The notes: generated by a model not told the origin, from the letters alone. A stretch of DNA of 37,714 nucleotides from an uncultured Lachnospiraceae bacterium (GCA_949740535.1 CATJHO010000078.1:1-37714), one strand, 5' to 3'. Positions 23,938-32,912 are shown, numbered from the stretch's first letter. A program made the numbers and translations.

Positions 23938-24117
23938 ATGGAGAAAGGCAGGATTATTGCGGTATTTCTTTACCGCCTGAATGTGCCGCGCGAAGAGGTA
24001 GAAGCATTTACAGATCGGATTATGCACACAACAGATCTGTCTCTTCTTCGAAGCTGGCTGAAGCTTTCTGCAAGAGTGGGGAGTATAGAGGAATTTTGTG
24101 AAAAAGCGGGGTTTTAA
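23938..24117 (+). CDS. Small hypothetical protein (59 aa)
   Basis: I do not recognise this protein. It starts at an ATG at 23938 behind AAAGAGAAG and reads MEKGRIIAVFLYRLNVPREE, ending SWLKLSARVGSIEEFCEKAGF. It is basic and probably two or three helices. The tail LLRSWLKLSARVGSIEEF is loosely like the C-terminal tails of Rpn-type (PD-D/ExK transposase-like) proteins, so it might be a remnant of one, or an independent small protein. A promoter lies directly upstream. The following 196-base gap contains only a small CCGGC/GCCGG hairpin near 24198-24212. Confidence 0.55.
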   Translation: MEKGRIIAVFLYRLNVPREEVEAFTDRIMHTTDLSLLRSWLKLSARVGSIEEFCEKAGF

Positions 24118-24313
24118 ATTTTATTTGGTTATGTGAATGTTATTTCTTAATTTATATCCGGCTGTTTATTCGATTTACATAAGACAATCTTTAAATCCGG
24201 CAGTCGCCGGAGTCATTTCCAATCATGTGTAATAAAATCACCCCCTTAGTTTCTGTATGTGCATTCTGTCTTTGCAGGAGTTTGAGCGGGGATTAAGGAG
24301 GAGAAAACTTTTT

Positions 24314-25855
24314 ATGTTCAGTAATGTGCAGTCAGCAGCCTTAAACGGACTGGAAGCCTATATGGTCCGGGTAGAGGCTGATATCAGTGACGGAATGCCT
24401 CAGCTTTTGATGGTGGGATATCTGTCTTCCGAGGTACGGGAGGCCGGTGACCGGGTACGGACAGCTCTGCGCAATACAGGAATTGCGCTTCCCCCCAAAC
24501 GGATCACAGTGAATCTGGCGCCTGCCGGCATCCGCAAAGCAGGCTCCCGGTTTGATCTCCCCGTTGCGGCGGCTATTTTGGCCTCTCTTGAAAAGATTCC
24601 AGGGCAGGGGCTGGAGGATGTGATGCTGGCCGGAGAATTGAGTCTGAGCGGCCAGGTGCTTCCGGTTCCGGGAATTCTGGCCCTGGTGGAAGCAGCAAGG
24701 GATGCGGGAATCCGTCGCTGTATCGTGCCGGATAAAAATGCGGCTGAGGGGGCAGTTTTGGAGGAAGTGGAAGTGATTGGCGTTTCCAGTCTCGCAGAGC
24801 TGATTGAAATTCTACGCCATCCGGAGAAAGCAGTCCGGGTGCGGGTGGATACAACTGAGCTTTTGAGGGAACAGAATTTTTCCGGCGGAGAGGATTTTGC
24901 GGAAGTGAATGGACAGGCTTCTGTCAGGCGGGCGGCAGAGATCGCTGCGGCCGGGATGCACAATCTTTTGATGATTGGGCCGCCGGGCTCCGGGAAAACC
25001 ATGATTGCCAGGAGGATTGCAGGGATTCTTCCGGCGGTGAGTCTGCAGGAAAGCCTGGAGATTACAAAGCTCTACAGTGTGGCCGGCCTGCTGCCGGAAC
25101 AGACATCTTTGATGGTAAAAAGACCTTTTCGTTCGCCCCACCACACCGTAACGCCGGAGGCACTGGCAGGCGGCGGCCGGGTTCCGGCTCCGGGGGAGAT
25201 TTCCTTAAGCTCCGGGGGGATTCTGTTTCTGGATGAATTTCCGGAGTTTAGAAGAAACGCTCTGGAGATTCTGCGGCAGCCCCTGGAGGATCGGAGGGTC
25301 TGCATCTCCCGGACGGCCGGAACCTATGTGTTTCCTGCCAAATGTATGCTGGTGGCAGCCATGAATCCCTGTCCCTGCGGGTACTATCCGGATCGCGGCC
25401 GCTGTACCTGCACGGAAGAGGAGGCGGCCCGTTATCTGGGACGGATCAGCCGTCCGCTTCTGGATCGGATTGATATCTGCACAGAAGTGCCGGAGATTTC
25501 TTACGAGGAGCTGACAGAAAAGAGGAAGAACGAGAGCTCCTGGGAGATCCGCAGACGGGTGGAACGGGCGCATGAAATGCAGAAGGATCGTTTTTTGGGA
25601 ATGCCGTCGGCATTTAATGCCTATTTGAGTGGAAAAGAAGTGGAAAAATACTGTCCTCTGGGAAAAAAGGAGCAGAAACTGATAAAAAATGCATTTGTGA
25701 AACTAAATTTAAGCGGCCGGGCATATTATAAGATTATCAAGACAGCCCGTACCATCGCAGATCTGGAAGGAGAGGCACGGATTCTGGAGCAGCATCTCCT
25801 GGAGGCGGTTCATTACCGGATACCGGATTATACCTGCAGAAGGAGAAGTCTATGA
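24314..25855 (+). CDS. comM: ComM/YifB family AAA+ ATPase (Mg-chelatase-like)
   Basis: A 513-aa protein. In Gram-negatives ComM is a helicase that helps branch migration of incoming DNA in transformation. The N-terminal Lon-protease-like domain (MFSNVQSAALNGLEAYMVRV; RITVNLAPAGIRKAGSRFDLPVA) is followed by the AAA+ core with Walker A GPPGSGKTMIARR near residue 222, Walker B GGILFLDEF, and AMNPCPCGYYPD with a small cysteine cluster, then the Mg-chelatase C-terminal domain. The ATG at 24314 sits behind AAGGAGG; an in-frame start at 24257 is not supported. It overlaps dprA by 4 bases, so the pair is coupled. Confidence 0.92.
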   Translation: MFSNVQSAALNGLEAYMVRVEADISDGMPQLLMVGYLSSEVREAGDRVRTALRNTGIALPPKRITVNLAPAGIRKAGSRFDLPVAAAILASLEKIPGQGLEDVMLAGELSLSGQVLPVPGILALVEAARDAGIRRCIVPDKNAAEGAVLEEVEVIGVSSLAELIEILRHPEKAVRVRVDTTELLREQNFSGGEDFAEVNGQASVRRAAEIAAAGMHNLLMIGPPGSGKTMIARRIAGILPAVSLQESLEITKLYSVAGLLPEQTSLMVKRPFRSPHHTVTPEALAGGGRVPAPGEISLSSGGILFLDEFPEFRRNALEILRQPLEDRRVCISRTAGTYVFPAKCMLVAAMNPCPCGYYPDRGRCTCTEEEAARYLGRISRPLLDRIDICTEVPEISYEELTEKRKNESSWEIRRRVERAHEMQKDRFLGMPSAFNAYLSGKEVEKYCPLGKKEQKLIKNAFVKLNLSGRAYYKIIKTARTIADLEGEARILEQHLLEAVHYRIPDYTCRRRSL

Positions 25856-26946
25856 GTGAGACCAGGGAAGCCTGTTGGCACTGGCTGAGCAGCAGCCTTG
25901 TGGGAGAGACGGCCCTTCTCTGGAGGCTTGTGGAACGGTATGGAACGCCTGAGAGCATATTTGCAGTCAGGGAGGAAGACCTCCAAAAAGCGTTTCCCAA
26001 AAATCCAGGCGGAATACGCAGACTCTGCCAGGGCCGCAGGGAATGGGATTTTGCCCGGGAAGAGGAAAGGCTGGTCCGTCTGGGTATGTCCTTTGTAAGC
26101 TGTGAACACCTGGCGTATCCCCGCCGCCTGCAGAATATCTCCCAGAAGCCGGGGGGAATCTATTTCCGGGGAAAACTGCCGGAGGATGACCGTCCGTCTA
26201 TTGGGATAGTGGGAGCCAGAGCCTGCAGCGCTTATGGCAGAAGCGCTGCTCTTTGGTTCGCAAAGGAGCTTGCCGGCGCGGGCGTACAGATCGTAAGCGG
26301 GATGGCGTCCGGGATCGACGGTTTTGGCCATTGGGGTGCCTTAGAGGCCGGTGGAAAGACCTTTGGAGTATTAGGGGGCGGGGTGGATATCTGCTATCCC
26401 AAATCGCATCAGGAATTGTATTTAAGACTGGAGCAGGAGGGCGGCCTGCTGTCGGAGAATCCGCCGGGAACCAAAGCCATGTCTCATCTGTTTCCTCTGC
26501 GCAACCGGATTATCAGCGGCTTGTCGGATGCTGTACTTATAATAGAAGCGAAGGGAAAGAGCGGATCTCTGATTACCGCAGACACAGCCCTGGAGCAGGG
26601 AAGGGATGTGTACGCAGTTCCGGGACGTCTTGCGGATCCCTTAAGCGCGGGATGCAATCACTTGATTGGACAGGGTGCTGGCATTGCACTTTCCCCGCAG
26701 TATATCCTGGATGAGATGGGAATTATTTCCAAATCCATAAAAAAGAAAAAGGAAAGAACACAAAAGGATCTTGAAAAGGCTGAAAATATGGTGTATAGTT
26801 GTTTAGGTTTACAGGCCCGAAAACCGGAAGAGCTCTGTGAGGAAACAGAGCTTTCCCTGATTGAGGTTCTGCGCATTCTTGGCAGTCTGGAATTGAAGGG
26901 GTATGCAAAAGAGGTTTATAAAAATTATTATATCCGGGCATTGTAA
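25852..26946 (+). CDS. dprA: DNA-processing protein DprA
   Basis: A 364-aa protein that binds single-stranded DNA and loads RecA during natural transformation. The Rossmann-like core begins SIGIVGARACSAYGRSAA near residue 120 and continues SGMASGIDGFGHWGALEAGG, VDICYPKSHQ, FPLRNRIISGLSDAVLIIEA and GSLITADTALEQGRDVYAVPG. The last roughly 60 residues form the winged-helix domain (VYSCLGLQARKPEELCEETELSLIEVLRILGSLELKGY). The start overlaps comM in ATGA. Competence is not established for this organism. Confidence 0.95.
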   Translation: MSETREACWHWLSSSLVGETALLWRLVERYGTPESIFAVREEDLQKAFPKNPGGIRRLCQGRREWDFAREEERLVRLGMSFVSCEHLAYPRRLQNISQKPGGIYFRGKLPEDDRPSIGIVGARACSAYGRSAALWFAKELAGAGVQIVSGMASGIDGFGHWGALEAGGKTFGVLGGGVDICYPKSHQELYLRLEQEGGLLSENPPGTKAMSHLFPLRNRIISGLSDAVLIIEAKGKSGSLITADTALEQGRDVYAVPGRLADPLSAGCNHLIGQGAGIALSPQYILDEMGIISKSIKKKKERTQKDLEKAENMVYSCLGLQARKPEELCEETELSLIEVLRILGSLELKGYAKEVYKNYYIRAL

Positions 26947-27002
26947 TGATATCGCTGTGAAGACAGAGACAGCAAATGCGAGAAAAGAAAGAGGACGTAT
27001 AC

Positions 27003-29078
27003 ATGGCTAAGAATCTGGTTATTGTTGAGTCACCGGCCAAGGTAAAGACAATCAAAAAATTTTTGGGCAGTAATTACGAGGTGATGGCTTCTCAGGGACA
27101 CGTGCGGGATATGCCGAAAAGTCAGCTGGGATTTGATGCAGAACATGGATATGAACCCAAATATATTACCATCCGGGGAAAGGGCGATATACTGGCGAAG
27201 CTCCGCAAGGAAGCCCGCAAAGCAGACCGGGTCTATCTGGCAACCGACCCGGACCGGGAAGGAGAGGCTATTTCCTGGCACCTTTCCAAAGCCCTGAATC
27301 TGGATGAGAAGAAAATGTACCGGATTACCTTTAATGAGATTACGAAGACGGCAGTGAAAGATGCTTTAAAGAATACCAGAGAGATTGATATGGATTTGGT
27401 CAATGCACAGCAGGCCAGACGGATGCTGGATCGGATGGTGGGTTATCGTATCAGCCCCATTCTCTGGGCCAAGGTAAAGCGGGGCTTAAGTGCAGGCCGT
27501 GTGCAGTCAGTGGCGCTGCGGCTTATTGCTGACCGGGAGGAAGAGATCAATGCCTTTATTCCTGAGGAGTACTGGACATTGGAGGCCGGATTTCAGGCGG
27601 AGGGCAGCAAAAAGCCTCTTCAGGCCAAATTCTATGGAACCAAGTCAAAGAAGATGACCATTGGTTCCAAGGAGGAAATGGATCAGATACTTTCCGGCCT
27701 TTCCGGTGTTTCCTTTCATGTTGCGGAGGTGAAGACGGGTGAGCGGATTAAGAAAGCGCCGCTGCCCTTTACCACTAGCACGCTGCAGCAGGAAGCATCC
27801 AAAACCCTGAATTTTTCACCTCAGAAGACCATGAGTCTGGCGCAGCAGCTCTATGAGGGAATTGATATTAAGGGGAATGGAACGGCAGGCGTGATCACCT
27901 ATCTGCGTACAGATTCCACCCGGATTTCGGAGGAGGCGCAGAAGAGTGCAAAAGCCTATATTGGAGAGCAGTATGGAGAAAAATATATTTCTACAGGAAC
28001 AGCTGCCGGGAAAAGCGGAAAGAAGATTCAGGATGCCCATGAGGCCATAAGGCCTACGGATATTTCCCGGACTCCGGCAGATCTTAAAGAATCCCTGACC
28101 AGAGACCAGTTCCGTCTCTATCAGCTGATCTGGAAGCGGTTTACGGCCAGCCAGATGGCAGAGGCCCGTTATGAGACTTCCTCTGCAAAGATTGACGGTG
28201 GAGCATACCGCTTTACCCTGTCAGCTTCCCGCCTGGCCTTTGACGGCTTTATGGCTGTGTATGTGCAGGAAGAAGAAAAAGAGGAGAACAGCCAGCTGTT
28301 AAAAGGGCTTAATAAAGACACGGCGCTTAAGCTGCAGTCTCTGGACAGCCAGCAGCACTTTACCCAGCCGCCGGCTCATTACACGGAGGCTGCGCTGGTG
28401 AAGACATTAGAGGAGCTGGGAATCGGACGCCCCAGCACCTATGCGCCAACCATTACCACGATTATTGCCCGCCGTTACGTGTCCAAGGAGAACCGGAATC
28501 TTTATCTGACCGAGCTGGGCGAGGTGGTAAATCACATGATGAAAACAGCCTTTCCCACCATTGTAGAATCGGACTTTACGGCCAATATGGAAGGGCTTCT
28601 GGACTGCGTGGAAGAGGGAACCGTCAATTGGAAGACAGTAGTGGAGAATTTCTATCCGGATCTGGACGCGGCAGTTCAGGCGGCAGAGAAAGAGCTTGAG
28701 GAAGTGAAGATTGAGGATGAGGTTACAGATGTGGTCTGCGATCTCTGCGGCCGCAATATGGTCATAAAATACGGTCCTCACGGACGCTTCCTGGCCTGCC
28801 CCGGATTTCCGGACTGCCGGAATACCAAGCCCTATCTGGAGAAGATTGGAACTGCCTGTCCCAAGTGCGGAGCGGAAGTGGTACTGTGCAAAACGAAGAA
28901 GGGGCGGAAGTACTATGGCTGTGAGAACCATCCGGACTGTGATTTTATGTCCTGGCAGAAGCCTTCGGAGAAGAAATGTCCCAAGTGCGGAAGCTATATG
29001 GTAGAGAAAGGGAATAAGCTGGTCTGCGCGGGAGAGGGGTGTGGATATCGGGAGGAGAGAGAAAAAGACAAAGCTTGA
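27003..29078 (+). CDS. topA: DNA topoisomerase I
   Basis: A 691-aa type IA topoisomerase that relaxes negative supercoils. The TOPRIM domain opens AKNLVIVESPAKVKTIKKFL and contains ATDPDREGEAISWHL. The active-site tyrosine is Tyr300 in GVITYLRTDSTRIS. Three C-terminal zinc ribbons follow: CDLCGRNMV ... CPGFPDC, CPKCGAEVV ... CENHPDC, and CPKCGSYMV ... CAGEGC. The ATG at 27003 lies behind GAGGACG; an in-frame ATG at 26976 is less well placed. The dprA-topA order and the downstream codY are typical of Firmicutes. Confidence 0.96.
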   Translation: MAKNLVIVESPAKVKTIKKFLGSNYEVMASQGHVRDMPKSQLGFDAEHGYEPKYITIRGKGDILAKLRKEARKADRVYLATDPDREGEAISWHLSKALNLDEKKMYRITFNEITKTAVKDALKNTREIDMDLVNAQQARRMLDRMVGYRISPILWAKVKRGLSAGRVQSVALRLIADREEEINAFIPEEYWTLEAGFQAEGSKKPLQAKFYGTKSKKMTIGSKEEMDQILSGLSGVSFHVAEVKTGERIKKAPLPFTTSTLQQEASKTLNFSPQKTMSLAQQLYEGIDIKGNGTAGVITYLRTDSTRISEEAQKSAKAYIGEQYGEKYISTGTAAGKSGKKIQDAHEAIRPTDISRTPADLKESLTRDQFRLYQLIWKRFTASQMAEARYETSSAKIDGGAYRFTLSASRLAFDGFMAVYVQEEEKEENSQLLKGLNKDTALKLQSLDSQQHFTQPPAHYTEAALVKTLEELGIGRPSTYAPTITTIIARRYVSKENRNLYLTELGEVVNHMMKTAFPTIVESDFTANMEGLLDCVEEGTVNWKTVVENFYPDLDAAVQAAEKELEEVKIEDEVTDVVCDLCGRNMVIKYGPHGRFLACPGFPDCRNTKPYLEKIGTACPKCGAEVVLCKTKKGRKYYGCENHPDCDFMSWQKPSEKKCPKCGSYMVEKGNKLVCAGEGCGYREEREKDKA

Positions 29079-29151
29079 CAGGGTGGATATCAGCCGCACC
29101 GTTGGAATTATAAAGTATTCCGCTGACTGAACTGAAAGTTTCAAAAAAAGA

Positions 29152-29183
29152 TTGAAAAGTTCGAAAACTTATGCTAGTATAAC
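29152..29183 (+). promoter_or_regulatory. Promoter candidate for the codY leader, with possible CodY box
   Basis: TTGAAA (29152-29157) and TATAAC (29178-29183) are 20 bases apart, longer than ideal. The palindrome AAGTT-CGAA-AACTT (29157-29170) between them resembles a CodY box (AATTTTCWGAAAATT) but lacks the central base, so autoregulation is only a suggestion. Confidence 0.4.
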
Positions 29184-29189
29184 GAATAT

Positions 29190-29380
29190 TAGAGAATTTA
29201 CTGTTTTGCTTGTATGAGAGTACTTTTACTCTCTTCCGGCTGTGTATTCATGTCGGAAGAGGGTAGTGGACAAGGGTTTCACGTTTGTTGCAATTTGTGC
29301 CTGGCAGGGTTTGCATAAGTGTTCGTGAATGTGGGTATGAATTGGAACAAGCGGCGGCCAAAAGGCCAGCCGCTTTTACT
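29190..29380 (+). ncRNA. Candidate structured leader RNA or small RNA upstream of codY
   Basis: About 190 bases with several helices. GCTTGT (29208-29213) can pair with ACAAGC (29347-29352) and would enclose the rest. GAGAGTA (29216-29222) can pair with TACTCTC (29227-29233). The same 29227-29238 segment can instead form a 12-bp helix with CGGAAGAGGGTA (29254-29265). TTCACG (29278-29283) pairs with CGTGAA (29324-29329), enclosing TGCAA/TTGCA (29289-29293/29311-29315). The element ends in an intrinsic terminator about 30 bases before codY. I cannot assign it to a known RNA class; 6S RNA or another stand-alone small RNA is an alternative to a cis-acting leader. Confidence 0.55.
29349..29380 (+). 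terminator. Intrinsic terminator just upstream of codY
   Basis: AAGCGGCGGCC (29349-29359), AAAA loop, GGCCAGCCGCTT (29364-29375), one bulged base, followed by a T-rich tail. Bases 29349-29352 are shared with the closing helix of the leader (ACAAGC at 29347-29352), so terminator and closing helix partly compete. Confidence 0.88.
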
Positions 29381-29412
29381 TTATTAATATTTATACAAAA
29401 GGAGGGATGCGG

Positions 29413-30186
29413 GTGAGCGTACAATTATTGGACAAAACCAGAAAGATTAACAAACTGCTTCACAATAACAATTCCAGCAAGGTTGTATTCAATGATATCT
29501 GCCAGGTCTTGACGGATATTCTGGACTCCAATATTCTGGTGCTCAGCAGGAAAGGCAAGGTTCTTGGTGTGAGCTGCTGTGAAGGAGTGGAGGAGATTCA
29601 GGAACTGATTTCCGGACAGGTAGGCGGACATATTGATGGAGCCCTGAATGAACGGCTTCTTGGAATCCTGTCCACAAAGGAAAATGTGAACTTACAGACG
29701 CTGGGCTTTGTGTCAGAAAATGTCCAGGATTATCAGGCGATCGTTACGCCGATTGATATTGCGGGAGAACGGCTGGGAACGCTTTTTTTGTACAAGTATA
29801 AAGAGCAGTATGACATTGATGATATCATTCTCAGTGAGTACGGCACTACGGTAGTGGGGCTTGAGATGATGCGTTCGGTCAATGAGGAGAACGAGGAAGA
29901 GAAGCGGAAGGTCCAGATCGTAAAATCCGCTATCAGTACGTTATCCTTCTCAGAGCTGGAAGCCATTACCCATATTTTTGAAGAGCTGAAGGGAAATGAA
30001 GGGATTCTGGTTGCCAGCCGTATTGCAGACAGCGTGGGAATTACCCGATCCGTGATTGTCAATGCACTGCGGAAGTTTGAGAGTGCCGGTGTGATTGAGT
30101 CGCGGTCTTCCGGAATGAAGGGGACATACATCAAGGTTGTAAATGATGTGGTATTTGACGAGCTTGCGAAGCTGAAGAAAAGCTAG
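29413..30186 (+). CDS. codY: GTP- and branched-chain-amino-acid-sensing regulator CodY
   Basis: A 257-aa global repressor of stationary-phase, amino-acid and nutrient genes. The N-terminal GAF domain (SVQLLDKTRKINKLLH to about 155) binds branched-chain amino acids. The winged helix near 197-235 carries the family signature SRIADSVGITRSVIVNALRKFESAGVIESRS-type sequence. I chose the GTG at 29413 because AGGAGGG is 6 bases before it; the ATG at 29407 directly abuts that site. Expression must pass the terminator at 29349-29380. A strong terminator follows. Confidence 0.95.
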   Translation: MSVQLLDKTRKINKLLHNNNSSKVVFNDICQVLTDILDSNILVLSRKGKVLGVSCCEGVEEIQELISGQVGGHIDGALNERLLGILSTKENVNLQTLGFVSENVQDYQAIVTPIDIAGERLGTLFLYKYKEQYDIDDIILSEYGTTVVGLEMMRSVNEENEEEKRKVQIVKSAISTLSFSELEAITHIFEELKGNEGILVASRIADSVGITRSVIVNALRKFESAGVIESRSSGMKGTYIKVVNDVVFDELAKLKKS

Positions 30187-30245
30187 GATTTATTCTGTAT
30201 ACGGCAGAAATGGCGGATATGTAAGGCAGATCATAATTAAGAATA

Positions 30246-30299
30246 AGAAAACCGATATTGCAGACAGGGTTTTCCCCTGAACTGTGATATCGGTTTTCT
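30246..30299. terminator. Strong intrinsic terminator after codY
   Basis: AGAAAACCGATAT (30246-30258) and ATATCGGTTTTCT (30287-30299) form a perfect 13-bp stem; an inner CAGGG/CCCTG helix lies in the loop. Confidence 0.9.
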
Positions 30300-30394
30300 G
30301 CGTTTTGGAAGGGAGGGACCGGGCAGGTATAGAAGGCCGGTCTTTGTACAATAATGTATATAATTGCCCGGATTTTTAGTGAAAATTGTTAAAC

Positions 30395-30422
30395 TTGATA
30401 AAAAGTGTAAAGCTGGGATAAT
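30395..30422 (+). promoter_or_regulatory. SigA promoter of the PRD regulator / PTS operon
   Basis: TTGATA (30395-30400), 16 bases, GATAAT (30417-30422), 18 bases before the ATG. The rest of the 30300-30440 gap holds nothing I can name. Confidence 0.6.
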
Positions 30423-30440
30423 GAAATAAGGGTAGAGGAT

Positions 30441-32537
30441 ATGAATATCAGACAAAAGTATGAATTAAAAATGCTGTCAGATGACGGCCATATGGATATG
30501 TCCAAAATAGCGGAGCTTTTCTCCATCCATCTTCGGACGGTGCGGTATGACATTGAGATTTTGAATGAACATCTGCAGAAAGAGTTTGGAGCTGAATGTA
30601 TCCGGGTCAACAATAAGATTGCCAGTGTGAAAGCGGCGGATCAGGAGCGGATAAGAGAAGCGGCCAATCTGAATGTAAGAGATTTTTATACAGACCGGCT
30701 GAGCGGTGAAGAGCGTATGCTGCTGATGCTTTTTGATCTGTGCTGGAGCAGCGGCGGAAGTACCATTCAGAATCTGGCAGATAAGTATTTTGTCAGCAGA
30801 GCAACGGTAAATAAGGATATTGTGGCGCTGAAAGAATACTGCCGGAAAAATGAGATCCGCTTTGTCAGCAGCCGGGGAAAGGGAATCCATGTGGAAGCAG
30901 AGGAGGCAGAGCGGCGGAGATATCTGGCCAAGATCATCCGGGATCTGACGGCCTGGAAGGCCATGGATGAGCGCTCTTTGCAGTCAGCTTATTCTCAGTG
31001 GTTTCAGGAAAGAGATTTGGAATACATCCGGGAAATTGTCATAGAGGTAGAGGAACAGTTTTCCATTTATCTGGCAGACATCGCTTATGAAGGTCTTGTG
31101 CTTCATATTGCTTTATCTATTGAGCGGTTTCGGACAGACAGCCAGTACGGCGAACTGCTCCAAAAGCCGATGGCTTCCAAGGACAGTGTTCAGTACCGGA
31201 TGGCGGACAGGATTGTCAGGAACGTGAATGAAGTGTTTGGGATTCAGCTTCCCGAAACAGAGATTCACTATGTGGCTCTGCATATCGGCGCCAAATCCAG
31301 CGATGCAATCCGCCGGGAAGCCGCAGGGGATGTTCCCCTGGAGTATTACTGCATCCGGTTGATTTCCGGGGTCAGCAGGAAGCTGGGATGCGATCTGTCC
31401 GGGGATGGACGGCTGTATGAGAGTCTGCTTCAGCATATGAACGTATGTGTTTACCGGAAGAAGAGCGGAATGCTTCTGGAAAATCCGTTGAAAGAGGAGC
31501 TGATAGGAAGCTATCCGCAGCTCTATGAGATTATCCGTCATATGCTCTGCGTGGAATTGAAACCAGAGATCATCATTGCCAGTGATGATGAGATTGCTTA
31601 TATTTTACTGCATTTTGCCACAGCTCTTTACCGGAGAAAGCAGAATACCGGGCGTCTTGCGGATGTGGCTGTGGTCTGTGCCACCGGCATGGGAACGGCG
31701 GAGCTGGTAGTTGCGGGACTCCAGAAAAAGTTCCGCTTAAATATAACAGGCGCTCTTGCAGAACATCAGCTGGAGAATTTTTTGAAAAAGCAGTCTGTAG
31801 ATTTGATTATCTCAACGGTTCCCCTTAAGACCTTCCACAGCTTTGTCTGTGTAAGTCCGCTGCTTCGGCGGGACGATATCGTAAGAATCGGCAAACAGCT
31901 TCTGGATCTGGGTTTTGATATTGAAAAACCGGCAGAGGCCAGCGGGGAATGGAGTGATACGGCCAGATGGCTGGAATATCTGCTCCGGAATTATTCAGGT
32001 AAGGGACAGGAGGAGGTGCTGAAACGTAAAATTAATGACATTCCCAAAGAGAAAAAATTAAGGAAAGAGGAGAAACCATATATGTTAAGTGAACTGCTGA
32101 ATGAGCAGAGTATCCGTCTGAATGCGGATTGTACGGATTGGGAGGATGCCGTTCGAAAATCAGGAGAACCGCTGGCGGCGGCAGGAGACATTACCGAGGT
32201 CTATATTCAGGCGGTTATCGACAGCGTAAAAGAGGTGGGACCCTACATTGTAATTACCAAGGGAGTTGCCCTTCCCCATGCAACCAATAAGGCAGGTGTC
32301 AACCGGACGGCCATGTCCTTTGTACGGCTGTCCTCGCCGGTGAATTTCGGAAATCCTTCCAATGATCCGGTGAAGTACCTTTTTATGCTGGCCACTACAG
32401 ATGCCAATTCCCATCTGGGAGCGCTGCAGGATCTGGCGGAGTTTCTGGAGCGGAAGGAATTTATGGATGTGCTGGAAACAGCCGGAGAATCATCCGAGAT
32501 TGTGTCCTACATTAAGGCCAATGAAAGCGGCAGATAG
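30441..32537 (+). CDS. BglG/MtlR-type PRD transcriptional regulator with PTS EIIB and EIIA domains
   Basis: A 698-aa PTS-controlled regulator. The N-terminus holds helix-turn-helix domains (MNIRQKYELKMLSDDGHMDM; STIQNLADKYFVSRATVNKDI), which indicates DNA binding rather than an RNA antiterminator. Two PRDs follow with histidines in EGLVLHIALSIERF, PETEIHYVALHIGA, LLQHMNVCVYRKK and AYILLHFATALY. An EIIB-like domain has Cys413 in VVCATGMGTAELV. The C-terminal EIIA domain (about 547-693) has the phosphohistidine His613 in GVALPHATNKAG. It should activate the downstream PTS and transketolase genes according to PTS phosphorylation. No separate EIIA gene is present, so this EIIA domain may also serve transport. 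Confidence 0.92.
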   Translation: MNIRQKYELKMLSDDGHMDMSKIAELFSIHLRTVRYDIEILNEHLQKEFGAECIRVNNKIASVKAADQERIREAANLNVRDFYTDRLSGEERMLLMLFDLCWSSGGSTIQNLADKYFVSRATVNKDIVALKEYCRKNEIRFVSSRGKGIHVEAEEAERRRYLAKIIRDLTAWKAMDERSLQSAYSQWFQERDLEYIREIVIEVEEQFSIYLADIAYEGLVLHIALSIERFRTDSQYGELLQKPMASKDSVQYRMADRIVRNVNEVFGIQLPETEIHYVALHIGAKSSDAIRREAAGDVPLEYYCIRLISGVSRKLGCDLSGDGRLYESLLQHMNVCVYRKKSGMLLENPLKEELIGSYPQLYEIIRHMLCVELKPEIIIASDDEIAYILLHFATALYRRKQNTGRLADVAVVCATGMGTAELVVAGLQKKFRLNITGALAEHQLENFLKKQSVDLIISTVPLKTFHSFVCVSPLLRRDDIVRIGKQLLDLGFDIEKPAEASGEWSDTARWLEYLLRNYSGKGQEEVLKRKINDIPKEKKLRKEEKPYMLSELLNEQSIRLNADCTDWEDAVRKSGEPLAAAGDITEVYIQAVIDSVKEVGPYIVITKGVALPHATNKAGVNRTAMSFVRLSSPVNFGNPSNDPVKYLFMLATTDANSHLGALQDLAEFLERKEFMDVLETAGESSEIVSYIKANESGR

Positions 32538-32593
32538 TCAGCGCTGCTTCTGGAAGACAGATAAAAATAAATGAAAGAAGGGAGGAAGAAGCC

Positions 32594-32881
32594 ATGCAGA
32601 CAAAGAAATGCCTGATTATGTGCAGAACCGGTATGGGAAGTTCTATGATGCTGAAAATCAAAGTGGATAAGCTGATTGATAAAAAGAACTATCCTCTGGA
32701 TGTAACCCATGATGCATTCAGCGGTTTTGCAGGACAGCAGAATGTGGATGTGATCATCACGATGGAAGATCTCATCGACGAGTTTAAAGGCTCCAAAGCA
32801 TATATCATCGGTGTGAAAGACATTATGGATATGGAGTTTTTGGAAAAAGAGCTGGATAAATATTTTGCACAGCTGAACTGA
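32594..32881 (+). CDS. PTS EIIB component, ascorbate (Ula/Sga) type
   Basis: A 95-aa cytoplasmic phosphocarrier. The active-site loop CLIMCRTGMGSSMMLK carries the phosphocysteine (Cys10). The remainder fits the lactate/ascorbate EIIB fold (VTHDAFSGF, DVIITMEDLIDEF, IIGVKDIMDMEFLEKEL). GGGAGG precedes the ATG. It lies between the regulator and the EIIC gene and passes phosphate from an EIIA, probably the one in the regulator, to the incoming sugar. The substrate may be ascorbate or a pentitol-like sugar; the sequence does not decide. Confidence 0.9.
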   Translation: MQTKKCLIMCRTGMGSSMMLKIKVDKLIDKKNYPLDVTHDAFSGFAGQQNVDVIITMEDLIDEFKGSKAYIIGVKDIMDMEFLEKELDKYFAQLN

Positions 32882-32912
32882 CAAAAGAGAGAATTAGAAA
32901 GGGGGAGTTGTA

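Larger units (their letters stand above)
29079..29412 (+). other. Gap between topA and codY
   Basis: A 334-base gap without protein genes. It holds a promoter candidate (29152-29183), a CodY-box-like palindrome AAAAGTTCGAAAACTT (29155-29170) between the promoter elements, a structured leader RNA (about 29190-29380), an intrinsic terminator (29349-29380) and the codY ribosome site AGGAGGG. Confidence 0.75.

Noticed and set aside
29190-29380. Assigning the codY leader to 6S RNA or another named Rfam family
   Set aside because: Size and a terminal terminator fit a small RNA, but I could not match conserved 6S features by eye, so it is left as an unclassified candidate.
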